Notes: generated by a model not told the origin, from the letters alone. 64,000 nt of DNA from Cristatella mucedo (GCA_009760855.2 WPIO01000010.1:2547001-2611000); one strand, 5' to 3'; positions 40,580 to 53,129 are shown, numbered from the stretch's first letter. A program made the numbers and translations.

Positions 40580-42055
40580 CAGAGAGAGAGAGGGCCGGTG
40601 CTGAAATAGAACAAGCACGGGATAACGACGAGTTATTACGGACAGCTGCGAAGTAGCAAATCGACATGAAATCTCGATGTGGAAAGCTTCGATAGGGCTT
40701 AAAATTTAATATGAAACTTTACTAACAGTGCACTTACCGAACATCATACACTTACACTGTCGCTGTCAGGTTCTGATACAAGTTTACTGCAAATAGGCTT
40801 GTCGATAGCATAGGGCCACAAAGCGATCCTGAATCCAGTTTCTGTGCTAATTATGGGCTGTGGGAAGTCAGAATAGTTATTGAATATTAAAGATGCAGTT
40901 TAGAAATTATATTTATGCATGAAAAGTCATATTTATAAATTGTTGCTCTCTTTCCGGCCAATTTTATACCGCTTCAAGTACATATCGTCTTTGTAATTTG
41001 GCCTTCTGATGGTAAAATCAAGAAAGAGGACTTCTTATCATTTTCCTTTTTACTTAGGATTTTATTTCCTCAAATATTGTATTGCTAATAGTCATTATTT
41101 TCTATTCAATGACGCAATATGTGTTTTAAAATGGTGACAATACGAAATATTGCATGTTCACAAGATAGAGGTAAACACTTTGACGACTATGGGCAAGAGA
41201 ACCAAATGCACAACTAAGCACAAAATATTAGAAGGCCTTCATTAAAAGGCTGTGGCTTACGATTACGATTGAGGCATTTGACTTTTACGTTAATCACATG
41301 CCGCCTGAAAGATACAGAGATTTCATCATTTCTGCAACTTCCAACCTATTTTAAAATTGAAATAATGCATTGGCAAAACCAAAGAGCGGCTCATACTCCG
41401 CTGCAATGAGCAAGAATAGGCCAGTGCTGCAAGACTCAAAACCCTCGATCACGATAGTAGTGTGCGAGCACCTTACTTTGCAACTAAACGATGCTTTACA
41501 TAAATTTTGCTGTCAAGAAGCTCGTGAATAAACTAATACGGGTGACGCAAATCGCTTCAATGTATTATCGTGCGTTTACTTACTACTCTTACAATACTCT
41601 TAGAAACATGCTGGAGATATTTTTTCTTTATCAACACCAGTGTCAACCTGAGATATGCTTTTAGAATGCTTTTGCATATTTAACAAGCCTCATTTCAGTG
41701 AAGTATTTCAGTATTGGGCTAGTGGAGTTTTTAAAGATTTTGAGGCCATAGCGTTAGTATAACTGTTATAACAACGTTAAAATCTTCATTCATTAAAGGT
41801 TTCTGTGGCCGAAATAGCACTAATGTTACTATTATTATCAAATGATTTCTAAAGAGAATTTAATCAAGGAGATTTATTCGCGGGAAAGAAGTATGTCTAT
41901 TGGTTACTGATGCCCTACATAGAGCCAGTGCGCATATGCTCTAAATAATAATTCACACGGACCGAGAAAACTCTGTACGTACCAGGTTATTTGTAATTAA
42001 GTTCTAGGCTTCGGGTTAATGGGAACTAGAGGCATAGTCTCGAAAGGTAATAAGG
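38570..42055. other. No gene recognised
   Basis: The plus frame 39644-40036 (130 codons) is moderately long with no recognised domain. From 40700 to 42050 the sequence is AT-rich with no coding sense on either strand that I can name. Confidence 0.4.
40518..40592. repeat. (GA)n microsatellite
   Basis: About 75 bp of GA ending in ACAGAGACAG variants. Confidence 0.95.
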
Positions 42056-42059
42056 TTAC

Positions 42060-42985
42060 TGAGCGGAACAGCCCAACAAACTCAGTCGGTATTGAGTTCC
42101 AGACTATAAGAGAATACGAACTGTAGGCATGGCCTCCAAAGGATTTGAGAATTTTTTAGAGGCCCAGCTAAGCGTCTTGGGTTAGAAAACGTGCGGCACG
42201 ATGCCTAATACTATTGGGAAGTAGTTCTTAAAGGTAAGCCGGAACAAGAGAATGGAGGGACTTAAAATGAGTAAAACAATCTTAAAGTCAATATGCTGCT
42301 TGATGTGGACCCAGCTCAGTTCGACGAGAAGGTGTACAATGTGGTAAATGTAACGCTTATGCCAGGCAAGCCTGGCTGTAGAGTTTTGCACCAAGTATAA
42401 TAATAATAATAATAATAATAATGCACTTGATAAAGCGCCCTCAGAGAACTTAATCTCTTTCTAGGCGCTTTACATTTGCTGCAAAGTGAAATGCAATTGA
42501 ATGGTAAGTAAAATCATGCTTGAAAAACAAACAAAATGAATAATAAGCAGTTTATTTCGAAGACCGGATGACCTACAAGTAGTGAGTGAGAGAAGTCAAG
42601 ATGAGATGTTAAACGTTGATGGACCAGCTTAGCTGTGGTATTGGGCTCTTAGAAAGCCCTCAGTTTAACAATGTTTTGCCTCTTAGAGTTGGCAGACTCA
42701 ACTGTGGACCTGATGCGGTCATTTATTGAAAGGCCCTTTTTTATAAGGAACACTGAATTTCTGTGGTAGTTCGGCTTTCTGAGAGGCAGAAAGGTTTAAG
42801 ATAAGATTTTAATTTATTTTAAATAAAATTTTAAAATTTAAAATTTAGATTTAAATTTAATAAAATAAATTTTTAAATCAAACTTAGTCTAAAATAAAAA
42901 GTGCAGCTGTGTGTCATCTGAAAATAAATAAAAGTCTAGATTGTGCTGGGTGATTATATCGGAAAGAGGGAGAAAATACATCGTG
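42060..42985 (-). mobile_element. L2-like LINE with a nested second L2 tail
   Basis: The minus strand reads the RT box as FSDDTQLHF near 42925 and later KQHIDFKIVLL (about 42300). Between them, at 42400-42540, lies a complete short L2 3' tail with its own (TTA)n end. A younger truncated L2 has inserted into an older one. Confidence 0.68.
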
Positions 42986-43046
42986 AAAAAAATTAGGCCA
43001 AGCACACATCATTGGGGTTCCCCTTATCTTAAATGCTCCTTGCATG

Positions 43047-43088
43047 ACAATTGCCCGTTAACAGTTGCCCGTTAACAGTTGCCCGTTG
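43047..43088. repeat. 14-bp tandem repeat, three units
   Basis: Unit ACAGTTGCCCGTTA at 43047, 43061 and 43075, followed by a decayed unit (TGACAGTTGTCCGT). Confidence 0.85.
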
Positions 43089-43679
43089 CTTGACAGTTGT
43101 CCGTCGACATCGATGCTCTGAAGTCTTACATCGACATGCAGTAGGAGCTAAGCCCTAGCCTTGCAGTTCCAGTGATTTCCAGAAGAAATGACAGGCGCTC
43201 TAAACATGACCTGATGAGAGTTAGTACTATTCTCTGCCGAATGATAAAGCCGAAGTTGCAGAGAGACTCTACCTAAGTCAGCATTCCTGCGAATGTCATT
43301 CGACACTCACACTAATTGCGGACACTGCGTAGTGGTTAGCCCTAGATCCTACGATGAACTTGCTCGCTAGGTTTGAAGTTGACGTAGAATATTTTTAGCC
43401 GATCTGCCACCAATGCGCCCGTAATCTAGTCGCGCTATATTCCAAAACGACTTGCTAGTAGATGAGAACGCAATCCTTCACTGTCCATTCCACCTGCTTT
43501 CAGCGAAAAAAAGTTGCCAAATGCAGGACTTGCTTATGCAAATAAGAGTTAGGCAGCGAAGCATGTTAACGCGTTTGCGATCTTGTCTAGATTGTTGAAA
43601 TTTCCAATGTTCAGAACTCCCAGGCTTTATCCTAATTCGTCCACTGGTGGTGCTGGTGGTGCAAAACTCAGCGGCTGTC

Positions 43680-44300
43680 GTCAACGTCTGTCATCAACGG
43701 CGTGGCTGCCACGTCAGCCCACTTCTGCATAATCTTCACTCACTCCCAGTCCAGAATCGAACCTATTCAAGATCCTTAATGTGGCTTGCAGGTCACTTCA
43801 CTCTCCATTCTTCTACCTTACCAACCTCCTTGCTCGTCCAGTCACGTGCTATCGCACCACTCACTGCTCTGCATCTAGTCATCTTGCCGTTCCTAGCACT
43901 AAATGGCAATTTTCTAGTGATCTCGAATGCACCAAGTGTCTCCAGCTGGCTTCTGGTCAAGGTCACAATAAGCAATGCCCTTGAATCATTTTAGCCTCAG
44001 CTCAAGACGCATCTGTCACAGTCAGCCTTACCTCCGCCCCAATAAGCTTGTTTATTTTGTTACGTTGTGCTTGCAAGCGCCCCTGTGCATATGTCAGTGA
44101 GTGTGACTAGCCACCGGTTTTACTAACCGCGGCCATGACAATATTATTGATAACTCCTTTAGCGTGCTGGCATTAGTACGATATATATTTGCTTTTGGGT
44201 GCTTGATAACCCTTGGTGGCCGATTCTCTAGCTGCAAGCTGTAAAGCGCCTAGACTGAGAATGAGCTAGCACATGACGCAATGCAAACTACCTACCATTG
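43680..44300 (+). mobile_element. LINE RT fragment (L2/CR1 type)
   Basis: The plus strand reads RRGCHVSPLLHNLHSLPVQN, equivalent to the family RDHITPVL-DLHWLPV, then LPTSLLVQSR. A tail-like AAAGCGCCTAGACTGAG stands at 44243-44259. Confidence 0.55.
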
Positions 44301-44976
44301 CTAGTATCGTTGTTATGACTCGCTCTCAGTGGCTTGAACGAAATGCCGTTAAGAACGCTTGGCAGAAATTGCTTAATTTCTTCTGTTCCAATGACCATAA
44401 GGTTATGTCCTGCGCAGTTTGAGTTTAAGGAGATGCTGAATAGTCAACAACAAAAATTTCAGGCTCCTTTATGGATTGCCTGACTACGTCTCAGCCGATG
44501 ATAGTTCCAGCAGACATTGTATATTGCACAGCTACAGTGGCACAACCGCTCAGCATGTCGTTTGCAGATCCACTCTAACCATAGTCGTTGTCAGTCAACA
44601 CCTGTGTACGCCACAAGAGGCAGCTGCCGCTGGGCGCTGGGCTGGCTCTATTGGCAGTGTCTTTGCATGCGAAAGCCCTCAGAAGTGGCGCAAAAATTTA
44701 CCGTACAATTAAAACACGGTTTTACGTACTAGGGAACCAATCAAAATGAGCTTGGCATAGTTAATTTTTAAGGCAGTAACTGAGTCATAGTTTAGCATGG
44801 CTAAGTCAGCGGCTGAGTCGGCCTTTGCAGGTTATTTGCATTATTGCGTTAGCATTTGACTGTGAAATGGCTCGAGCAGTTTTCTGAAAAACAATAGAAA
44901 TATAGTTGCCTGCAATAAGCAATTAATTAATGGCAAATTTACGCAGTTTACTTTAAGCATAGCATGAGCATCTAAT

Positions 44977-45090
44977 AATTGAATCGAGAAAGTCCGTCAC
45001 GCCGCAGGATGGCGAACTTGCGTCAAGAGGCAAGATGACGCAGCGTTGTGTTCCGTGACGGAACGTGACTCTGACTCTGAGTGAAACAAG
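44977..45090 (+). repeat. Third copy of the GTCCGTCACG-containing repeat
   Basis: AATTGAATCGAGAAAGTCC then GTCACGCCGCAGGATGG and TTCCGTGACGGAACG. It ends about 350 bp past the stop of paralog C. Confidence 0.55.
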
Positions 45091-45443
45091 TCCACGGGCT
45101 GCAGTGAGCTGCTCGTAGACGTGAATCGTAGGGTCTTACGCAGAGCCTCTGATAATAAAAGCCGCGAAGATTGTAATTGAAATAAAAATGCCACCAGCCG
45201 GCAGTCGTTGCGAGACATTTGGCATTCATTTGTAGTGCTAGTTATGATATTGGCATTCCGACCAAGGTAGCACAGGGCGGAACGCTCGCTTCTGTTTCAG
45301 GGCCACAATGAAAGCTGACGTGAAGGACCAAAGTTAAATGATGACCGACCACTGCTGCGGTCCACGGCCGAAAGTGCTTGCATAACATAGTACGGTTGAT
45401 AGATGAGACGGCGCAAGTGCTGCGTCGAATGGTCGCTGCTCCT

Positions 45444-48400
45444 TTAGCACTGCTTGAACTGTGTGCAAATCTTCTCTGCATCCAGCTGGTGTGCCCACAT
45501 GTTGATGACGGCTGCTAGGTAATCCTGCGCTACACCAGAACAAAACGTCTGGACGGTCGACGGAAGCTTAATGCACAGTTCGCCAATCGTCTTAGCAATT
45601 GCGTGCTACAAGCAACATAAATACGACCTGTCATCACCTCCCATAGTTAACTTCGTGTTTCACGGGTAGGAAAACGGTGCTTTAATGTAGACCATGCAGA
45701 CCACGCACCGAGCGATTCGGCGGCAAATAGGGTGTGACAGCTATGCGATATTACAATCTCGATACACCTTTCAAGTGTATCCATTTGCATTCCTACTGAT
45801 TTTCAAAACTAAGGCATCCTTATAAGATACTTAGACTCAGTCAATACTCTTTTAATATAGCAGGCGAAATTGTTTCAGCCGATTTCTCTACTACATTTTC
45901 GCCAAATGAAATTTCGTGCACCGCACTGGGGATTTTTTTAAGGGGTAATGTCGAGAAAATACTTACAAAACGTGTCCGACGATCAAATATTTGCTTATGA
46001 TACCTTTCAAAATACAAACATTTTAAAAATTGGATCGGAAGCTCAGACGAATTCCACATACAACAAAAAATGAAAATACAAATCATATCTAACCATGTTA
46101 TCCATGTTGTTTATCAAGCATGATATTACTCACTATTCAATTGCATTTCCCTTTGCAGCAAAAGTAAAGCGCCTAGAAAGAGATTGAGTTCTCTGAGGGC
46201 ACTTTGTCAAGTGCGTTGTTATTGTTATTATATCTAACCCGGATTTAAACCAAAAGCAAAATACCTACAAATAAAAGATTTACTGATTTCTGCATCACAT
46301 GTAACTTGCATACGAAATTTGTAGCCTTGGTATATCGAGGTACATGCGTGAAACTTATTGAAGTGCATTCTTGTGCCTTGCTTCATTTTTTCAGTGTAGC
46401 TTGATGCCTTATACATTCCATAGCTAAAGCTAATACTGCAGGTATTTATAATATGTATCAGACTTAAATTTGAGGCGCGAGTTCAGCTCTGCTTGCACCG
46501 ACACTCTAGACACGACATTCTAGAAGAAATTCTGTTGTTTTCGGTTGGATCATTTTTTCTGCAAATGTTCGTTATTGCAGAAAATAAAGCTCCTAGACTT
46601 TTGCTAACGTGTAGAGCGAAGCACGGCTGGCTAAACTTTGGGCGCCACTGACAGACTACTCCACGATTTAGGCGTGTATGCCACCTCACCACAGACTATC
46701 GCGTAGCCAATTTATGGCTTCTATAATTCAGAAGCCGCGAATCATCACTATTTTGGCACCAATAGTTATTTACCGATCCCGCAAGCCACCGTTTCACCAT
46801 CTGATGCCTATCTCTGGCTAGCGTGTTAAGCCCCGGGTGAACGGTCACGTGGTTGTCAGCCAGGCGCCCTCTATAGCCGAGGATTCCAGTGAACATCTCC
46901 ACTGGGTACTTCCAAGAAGCTTCCAAGCGGCACATGAAACAGCAAGGTCTCCTCGTGGTTAGCGAAGTACCAGTTCAAAAGGTAATTTTACAGTGAGTGG
47001 CTTATTTACCGCATAGAAGAATGATGCTACAACGTGCTATTACTGAGCCCGACGCGATACGTTAGAGTGTCATAGTGCAGCACGCGCGCACCATTTAATG
47101 GCATCAAACGAAACCTGGTCCGTGGAATTTTTTTATTTGGCGTAGCATTGACTGGCAAGCTTTTCCTATCCCAGACAGGCATCTATTTGGCAGACCCATT
47201 TCCGAACACGCTGTCCTATCCGGCCGCTAATTTCTTGGGCTCCAATTACAAGCTAACGGGAGGCTACATTTAACCAGAACCAGATAAACTATTCCTGCAC
47301 GATAGTGCCCAGGGCGGTCAGGGACCGAGCGACGGGTGAAATCCATGAGTTTTGCAAGCTATTTTGAATACTCAAAGTCCTTTATCTCACCTAGTATTAA
47401 CGGTGCGAGGCAGGCGATACCCATAAAAAGTGCAAAACTTCTAACCCATATAGGGCAGCGCGTGGGGACGAGGGAAGCGGTTGTCAGGAGACAACGTCGG
47501 CTCTTTAATTAGGACTAGCCTCAGCGAAGCGACTGCTGTACGATCAAACTAGTCCGTTAAACATTAACGAAGTTGGCGGGACTCAGCCGCCTGCAATGCA
47601 CCGCCAGCGCATCCAAGATGCGCGGCCAATCATCCTTACGCGGTCTCAGCTTCGCACGTCACCCAGCACGCTCGCACTCGCCAGGAAAGCGGTACCGGAG
47701 TTCGAGGCTGAGGAGCGGCGAAGCCGATCCTCAGCCTCGAACTCCGGCTCAACGCAGGTGACCAAAGATTCCGAGACGCACGTGTCGCGGAACATGGCAT
47801 TTCTCTTTTTCCTCTCATGTGCCTGCGTGCGTGAGTGTGCCATGTGCATGTTTCCTGTGCAAAAGCTTTTCACGCGCTTCGATCGGTCACTCGAGAACTC
47901 GGTTTTTTAAGCATTGGACCCGTGCCAGTCGGTACTCCGATGGCGGTGCGTTGCGACCGGACTATTTTTAGCTTGACCGCTAAAATGCATTCTTCGTAAG
48001 CTGTTTGTAGTGCTTACGCTCATGCATGATTGCGATGCTTTGAAATGACCTCAAAGCGTTACTTTTGCGCTATCTTAGATAAAAGCTACGCTCGCCGTTG
48101 GATATGAGGCGAAAACAACATTCTTTTTCGGCTGCTTCCCTTCCAATAAGGAAACTCTAGAGAGACCCTTTTTTTCATACCCGCGTCACATCAAATAAAA
48201 GTGTTGCATGCCGGTGTTAGCTTTCATCTGCAGTAAATGAAAATACAATAGCCAGCGCCCCACTTCTTTTAAGGTCATTTGGGTGTAGTAATGCAGCACA
48301 TCGTTATAAAACAAATATAATACACAGATAATCTCTACATGTTGACGTATTAGACGATTACGTATTAGACGCTTACACGATTCTATCGTGTTTTTGCTCA

Positions 48401-51400
48401 ATCAGTACATCACGTAGGCTGTTTAAAAAAAAAAATAATTCAGTACTTAAGACCGGCACACAGAAATCTTCGCCGAAGAAGAGGAGGAGGAGGAGTTTAG
48501 TGCAAGCCAGTTGAGGGACTTGTAAGCCAGACAGACAAAGATCTTGAAATAGATTATATACTTGATAAAGAGCCAGTGAAGCTCAGACAGAAGTTTACAG
48601 AAGATCTCTTAGGTGTTCCAATAAGGATGACTTTCGAAATAAGTCGCAAGAGTCAAATCCACGTCCTTTCACTCTCTCTCTCTCCTCACCTCATAACTAG
48701 CAGCGTAGTTCTCTGGGTCACGCTCCGGCAGTACTAGTCTTTTAAAGGCTTAACAAGGACAGCCAAATGTTCAGGTCTGGTCTACGACGCGTGCAGGTAG
48801 GTGGGTATTAAAGTCATAGTTAGCAGTGGTCAAACTGATATGACATGTCAGAAACTGCCCGCAGCAACTGCTAATTAAATTCACTACCTGCCGCTTGTAT
48901 CAGCGGATTCATCAGCAACGGACTGACAGACTCGAATACTGACACGGGTGCGATAGCTGGATACGCGTCGATTATGTAGAGTTTCTCTACTACAACAGCG
49001 CGTCTGCAGGTTCGTCATGTGCACTTCGCCAGACTCGGAGGAGTTCGCCGCCGGCTCGACGCTCTTGCTCGACTCTCTTCTTTGTGCTTTCTTCGCTCGA
49101 GCTCGTCATGCAACCATTGGCCACACGTCGGCTCTAATCGCTCAGATAGTTAATTCCTTGCACTCACGATGCACCGAGCTCAGCTAATCGCTTTTAGCTT
49201 TCGCCAAGCTAATCCGCCAGCTGGATGATATGTACACGAACCCCATTAGGACGCAAGTCAAAGCTAAAGCGGACGCTTCCTGAATCATTACGTTAGCTGT
49301 CCGCCTAAATGCCAGATCATTGAGTGCTTCAAATGACCGCGAGCTACTCGAAGCGACTTGCTAGCGTTATAGTTTCCATTAGTACACATTATAATGTATA
49401 TATATATACATATTTATTATATATATACATTATAATAATACGTTTGTCATAGCGCCCTCGGATAACTAAATCTCTTTCTGGGAGCTTTATAATTTGCTGT
49501 AAAGGAAGGATGTGGGCTCACTCGATGAGAGATACGAGGCGGATGTACTCATAAACATGTGCATAGCTGAATTGCATCGGTTATTAGCAAATATTCTCGA
49601 GAAATAGAGATATTGAGATGGTATTGAGATATATTTCTACTATTTCTTCTTATAAATATACTTTCACAGGCAGACTGACGCCACTCTTTGAGACTGGTAA
49701 ACTATAGCCATCCTGTCAGACTGGCAGACTGAAGCTACCGTTACATACTCGCTGAGGCTGAGGCTACTGAACTTCGGCAATTTTTCCAAGCTGAAAGTTG
49801 GCCAACTTGACAGTCAAGGCAATTTTCTCGCGCAAAAACCAGTCGTTTCTTTAACAGCACGCACACATTACGAGTAGAAGTCACGACAGCTATACAAGAT
49901 CAACCAGTGAAGGCGCGATCTTCCAACTTGGAGATGACACTAGACTTGCCATAAATATTAGCTTGGTCCTATTGCCATTTAGTATCAAGAGGCAATTGGT
50001 GGCTTTCTCACCGCTGCACTAGCTACTGCAATTTAATTTGAGCGTCTTCGACTCATTCTTTTAGCACCGACAAAAACCTCACCTTACTACGATCTCGGTA
50101 GAGCCGGCGCTCCAATTAGCTCAAACACCACGAAAAAACATGAAACGTCAGCATTTAAATCAGTGGCATCAGATCCGTCTGGTCCTTTACTTGACAACGC
50201 CCAGAAGAAGGCACTTACGTCATTAGCAGGATCGTCCAAGAGTGTTATTACTTCCTGAGCGGCAAGCTGGCATGTGGCGCACTCCGGACTGCTTCCAAGC
50301 ACCTACGCGAGAGTACCTCTTGATACCATGCCAGAGTTGCTAATGCACTAATGCAATTTAAAAATGTGCCAATGCGGACGACACTCACTGGCTTAGCTTC
50401 CAGTCTAGCGAACAATGGCACTGCAACGATAAGGAAGGCTGGCCAGTAGCAGCAACACAACAAAGACGTGCGTTATACCATTTGGGCATTGCGGCACATG
50501 AACAGAGAGGCTGCCTGACATGCAAACGTGCCGCAGGATGATACTACACAGCGTTTGATTGCGAATTTTGCGCTTCTAACTTAGTTCTTTGCTTTTTCTA
50601 TTCTTTCATTTTTGACGCTCATGCCTCGGTGCAAGGACGAGGCTTAGGTCGCAAAGTCGACCTCGGGACCCAGACCGGCGGTATCGAACGGAAACGAACG
50701 CTCATATTAATGAATGAAAGGATTGATCATTGCGAGCAATAAAAAAAGATCGCATTCAAAACGGACATGGCTACTATGTGCCGAAATGCGATGTTTAGAA
50801 AACCGCCAGAAGAGTTTCTAATGAAATTGATTACTTCTCTGCACAAAGTGGACTAAAGTTGCATTCTGAAGGCTCCTCGCGATCAGGTAATTTGTGGTGC
50901 ATTTGCATCTGAATGCTGGTGCATTTCATCATTTTCTAATATATTAACAATGTTGAGGTTATGTCACCTACCTATGCTAACTCCACTAACGAATTGATGT
51001 TAATTGATATATTTTCAGTTAGATTTTGTGTTCTTATATTGTTATTTGTATTGTTATTGTTATATGTATTATATTGGTATTGTTATTATTATTTTATTAT
51101 ATTATTATTGCTATTTATGTTGTTCTATTGTACATCTGCACAACTGTGAATCCCATTGGATCCTATTTCCATGACCACACATCCAAGTTTTAAGAAAAGT
51201 TTTACTTCCGATAAAGCAAGTCGTACTAGAATAGCAATAATAATAATAATACACTTGATAGAGCGCCCTCGGAGAATTCCATCTCTCTCTGGGCGCTTAA
51301 AATTTGCTGCAAAGGAACTATGAGCATAGGCCTGCTCTGCCTAATGAAACGATTCTTCATGCATTTGTTGACTAGTTGCAGCGAACAACTAGGCGTCCCT

Positions 51401-51491
51401 CTTGCAGGAAGGCGTGGCCATTTAAAGTTCTAGGCGCGGTGGCGACTACTTACGTACCGGCTAGCAAGAGCATGACTGCGAGAGATCTCAT
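45444..51491 (-). CDS. Secreted saposin-like (SapB domain) protein, paralog C
   Basis: Four minus-strand exons: 51491-51458, 50420-50389, 50302-50219 and 45605-45444 (stop TAA). Donors are gtacgt, gtgagt and gtaagt. The spliced CDS is 312 nt, 103 residues; exon 1 is one codon longer than in A and B. The signal peptide is MRSLAVMLLLA plus VPLFARLEA. SapB cysteines are at 30, 33, 61, 72, 97 and 103, and the protein ends on the last. The mature part is acidic (about 4 K against 9 D/E). It carries a tryptophan (NMWAHQ) in the helix before cysteine 5, which A and B lack. Intron 3 is 4.6 kb and contains an L2 tail, a repeat shared with 53.3 kb, a long hairpin and a second L2 tail. Exon 4 lies far from exon 3, but phase, length and cysteine spacing all match A and B, so I assign it here. 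A cDNA would settle that. Confidence 0.88.
46085..46240 (+). mobile_element. Short L2-like 3' tail
   Basis: Only the last 150 bp of the L2 3' end: AACCATGTTAT, TATCAAGCATGATA, GCGCCTAGAAAGAG, then a TTATTGTTATTA end. It interrupts a repeat shared with 53.1-53.6 kb, inside intron 3 of paralog C. Confidence 0.75.
46240..46600. repeat. Dispersed repeat shared with 53275-53600
   Basis: Aligned words in the same order as at 53.3 kb: CCTTGGTATATCGAGGTA, CTTGTGCC, ACATTCCATAGCTAAAGC and TTCAGCTCTGCTTGC. On the minus strand both copies read NDPTE/TDPAEII-like residues. The L2 tail at 46085-46240 separates it from a further shared piece at about 45970-46020. Confidence 0.5.
46600..49425. other. Intron 3 of paralog C, unrecognised part
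   Basis: Contains the hairpin at 47695-47747 and a GAG-rich run near 48480. Nothing else recognised. Confidence 0.4.
47695..47747. repeat. Near-perfect 53-bp hairpin
   Basis: Arms 47695-47714 and 47728-47747 are exact reverse complements (20 bp, starting CCGGAGTTCG). The stem continues inward for four more pairs after one G-A mismatch and leaves a GAA loop. It lies in intron 3 of paralog C. It may be a foldback element or a structured intronic RNA. Confidence 0.75.
49430..49510 (-). mobile_element. L2-like 3' tail fragment
   Basis: On the plus strand TAATAATACG, GCGCCCTCGG and AATCTCTTTCTGGGAGC, which is the reverse of the L2 tail. Confidence 0.6.
51230..51320 (-). mobile_element. L2-like 3' tail fragment
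   Basis: On the plus strand, AATAATAATAATAATACACTT then GCGCCCTCGGAGAA and GGGCGCTTAAAATTTGC. It is the reverse of the L2 tail and lies just downstream of exon 1 of paralog C, in its intron 1. Confidence 0.7.
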
Positions 51492-51554
51492 TGTGGCGAG
51501 CGGCACAATTTCTCCGACACAATTTCAAAGGAAGTCGCAGCAGACAGCTCGCAG

Positions 51555-51680
51555 GAGGCGATCGAGTGAGTCGTCCCGTGCCCGTGTTATATTCAGCGCT
51601 TCGGGAAAAGGTGACGCTTCCCACTCAACTCGAGTCCGGTATCAACTGGCCCGGCAGATAAGAGCGGTCAGCGACAGTCG
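51555..51680 (-). promoter_or_regulatory. Promoter of saposin-like paralog C
   Basis: The GATA-type site AGATAAGAGCG (plus-strand reading) is at 51656-51666. The 13-bp box GGGAAGCGTCACC (minus-strand reading), identical to that of B, is at 51610-51622. A TATA-like TATAAC is at 51586-51591, and TGATACC is at 51638-51644. The ATG follows 95 bp downstream. Beyond the GATA site, all three promoters keep an ACAG(T/C)CG-like stretch. Confidence 0.68.
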
Positions 51681-51925
51681 AGCTGCGGCTGCAGACGGTC
51701 GGATTTATCGGTGCAGTACCCAAGCCGATCCCCTTTTTGACCGACCTTGGCTTGTGGCGACTGAGCGACATGCACGCACTGACTGACCGACCGACCACAT
51801 CTACAGACAGGGTCGTCAATCCTGTAACATAAGACAGCTCGGCTAAAATCACATGACCGAATCCGAGTCGGTACTAGTACCTTGATGCGGCGTCACTTAC
51901 TTCGCTTTCGAATGTTTGGATGCAG

Positions 51926-52090
51926 AGGCTGAGCCAGGGGGCAGGAAAGCAATCCCCCCCCCCCTATGGACAGAGGGCAGTACTTATATATCCTGGGGCA
52001 AATTTCCCCACGCCCGAGGGGCAGGAGCTTGTCTCCTCCAACCTGAAAATCCTGACTTTGCCCCCAACCTGAAAATCCTGACTTCGCCCC
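51926..52090. mobile_element. GC-rich insertion with a perfect 13-bp target-site duplication
   Basis: The 13-bp word TGTTTGGATGCAG occurs at 51913-51925 and again at 52091-52103, exactly flanking the insert. The insert has runs of C and G and a 26-bp tandem duplication (copies starting at 52040 and 52066). A duplication of that length suits target-primed retroposition more than a typical cut-and-paste element. I do not recognise the family. It lies upstream of paralog C. Confidence 0.55.
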
Positions 52091-53129
52091 TGTTTGGATG
52101 CAGCTAATTTTTATACAAATGAAATGAATTATTTTATGAAATCCTACCGTCGCTGGATTCTCGTCGACCAAGGAGATGAAGGAGATAGATGCGGAAATGA
52201 AGCGACCACTGGTTGGTAACACCTTCGGCAGCCGGCTAGTGATTTGACACTACAGGTGCTCCCAAGGTGACCCAGCAGTCCCTGACATATGACATATGAG
52301 TTAAGTGTATGGTCTCAATCAATAGCAATCACAGAGCTGGGTACCGCGTAAGCCAACTGTCTTTTTTCCAGCAGCCCATGTGCAATATCCACAGATATTA
52401 TTACGAACCTGAAAGAGCACGAATGACGAGCTGTGTTGCTGTTAATGCTGCATTAAGTAGCCGACGCAGTACCTAGTATATACCCGCTCGAGGTAGCGTA
52501 ATCCTTTAGCTGTGTATGTGGTTTCTGTTACTTCTGTAGGCTAGTGTTTAGTGGGATTGAGTCGGGTAAAGCTGGGAGGAACCAGCGGGCCTAACACCGT
52601 CAGTGATGCGTCGTCAACTTTGGTAACGTCAAAACAGACAAACTCGGACACTGCAATTGACAGAACCACGCTTTTTGTCACAACAAACAACTTTTGCCAG
52701 TGATGCCGCTGCAGCAATCAAGCCCGATGACGTAGCAGCACTCGATGCCAGCATGCCGACAAGCGCCGACGAGCCTATCTGTACCCAGTACACCACACCT
52801 GAATCGTGGAAACCGTGCTAGCGTGCCATGGAAATCAGAAAGTAGAACCGGCGACGTGACGGGGCTTAGCACTGACTCGGTGTACATACCACAGATTCGC
52901 CATGTGTTTCGGGCTTGGCTTTGCAGGGTACCGAGACAGGCAGTCTTCTTCCTCAAAGAGAACGTCGCTGTCTTAAATGGCATTGGAGGTTTTGAGTGCC
53001 AAGCCATGTGTCTGACAACAACTTCCTGTACCTCAGCTCTGCTTACGATTAAAATCTCGCAATGAACATTTGGAAGCAGTCCTTTTGTTCGTTTGCATGG
53101 CTGTGGTGGAATGACGTCGGCCTTCCTAA

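Noticed and set aside
43047-43088. CRISPR-like direct repeats
   Set aside because: Units of 14 bp abut with no spacers; this is a simple tandem repeat in a eukaryotic genome.
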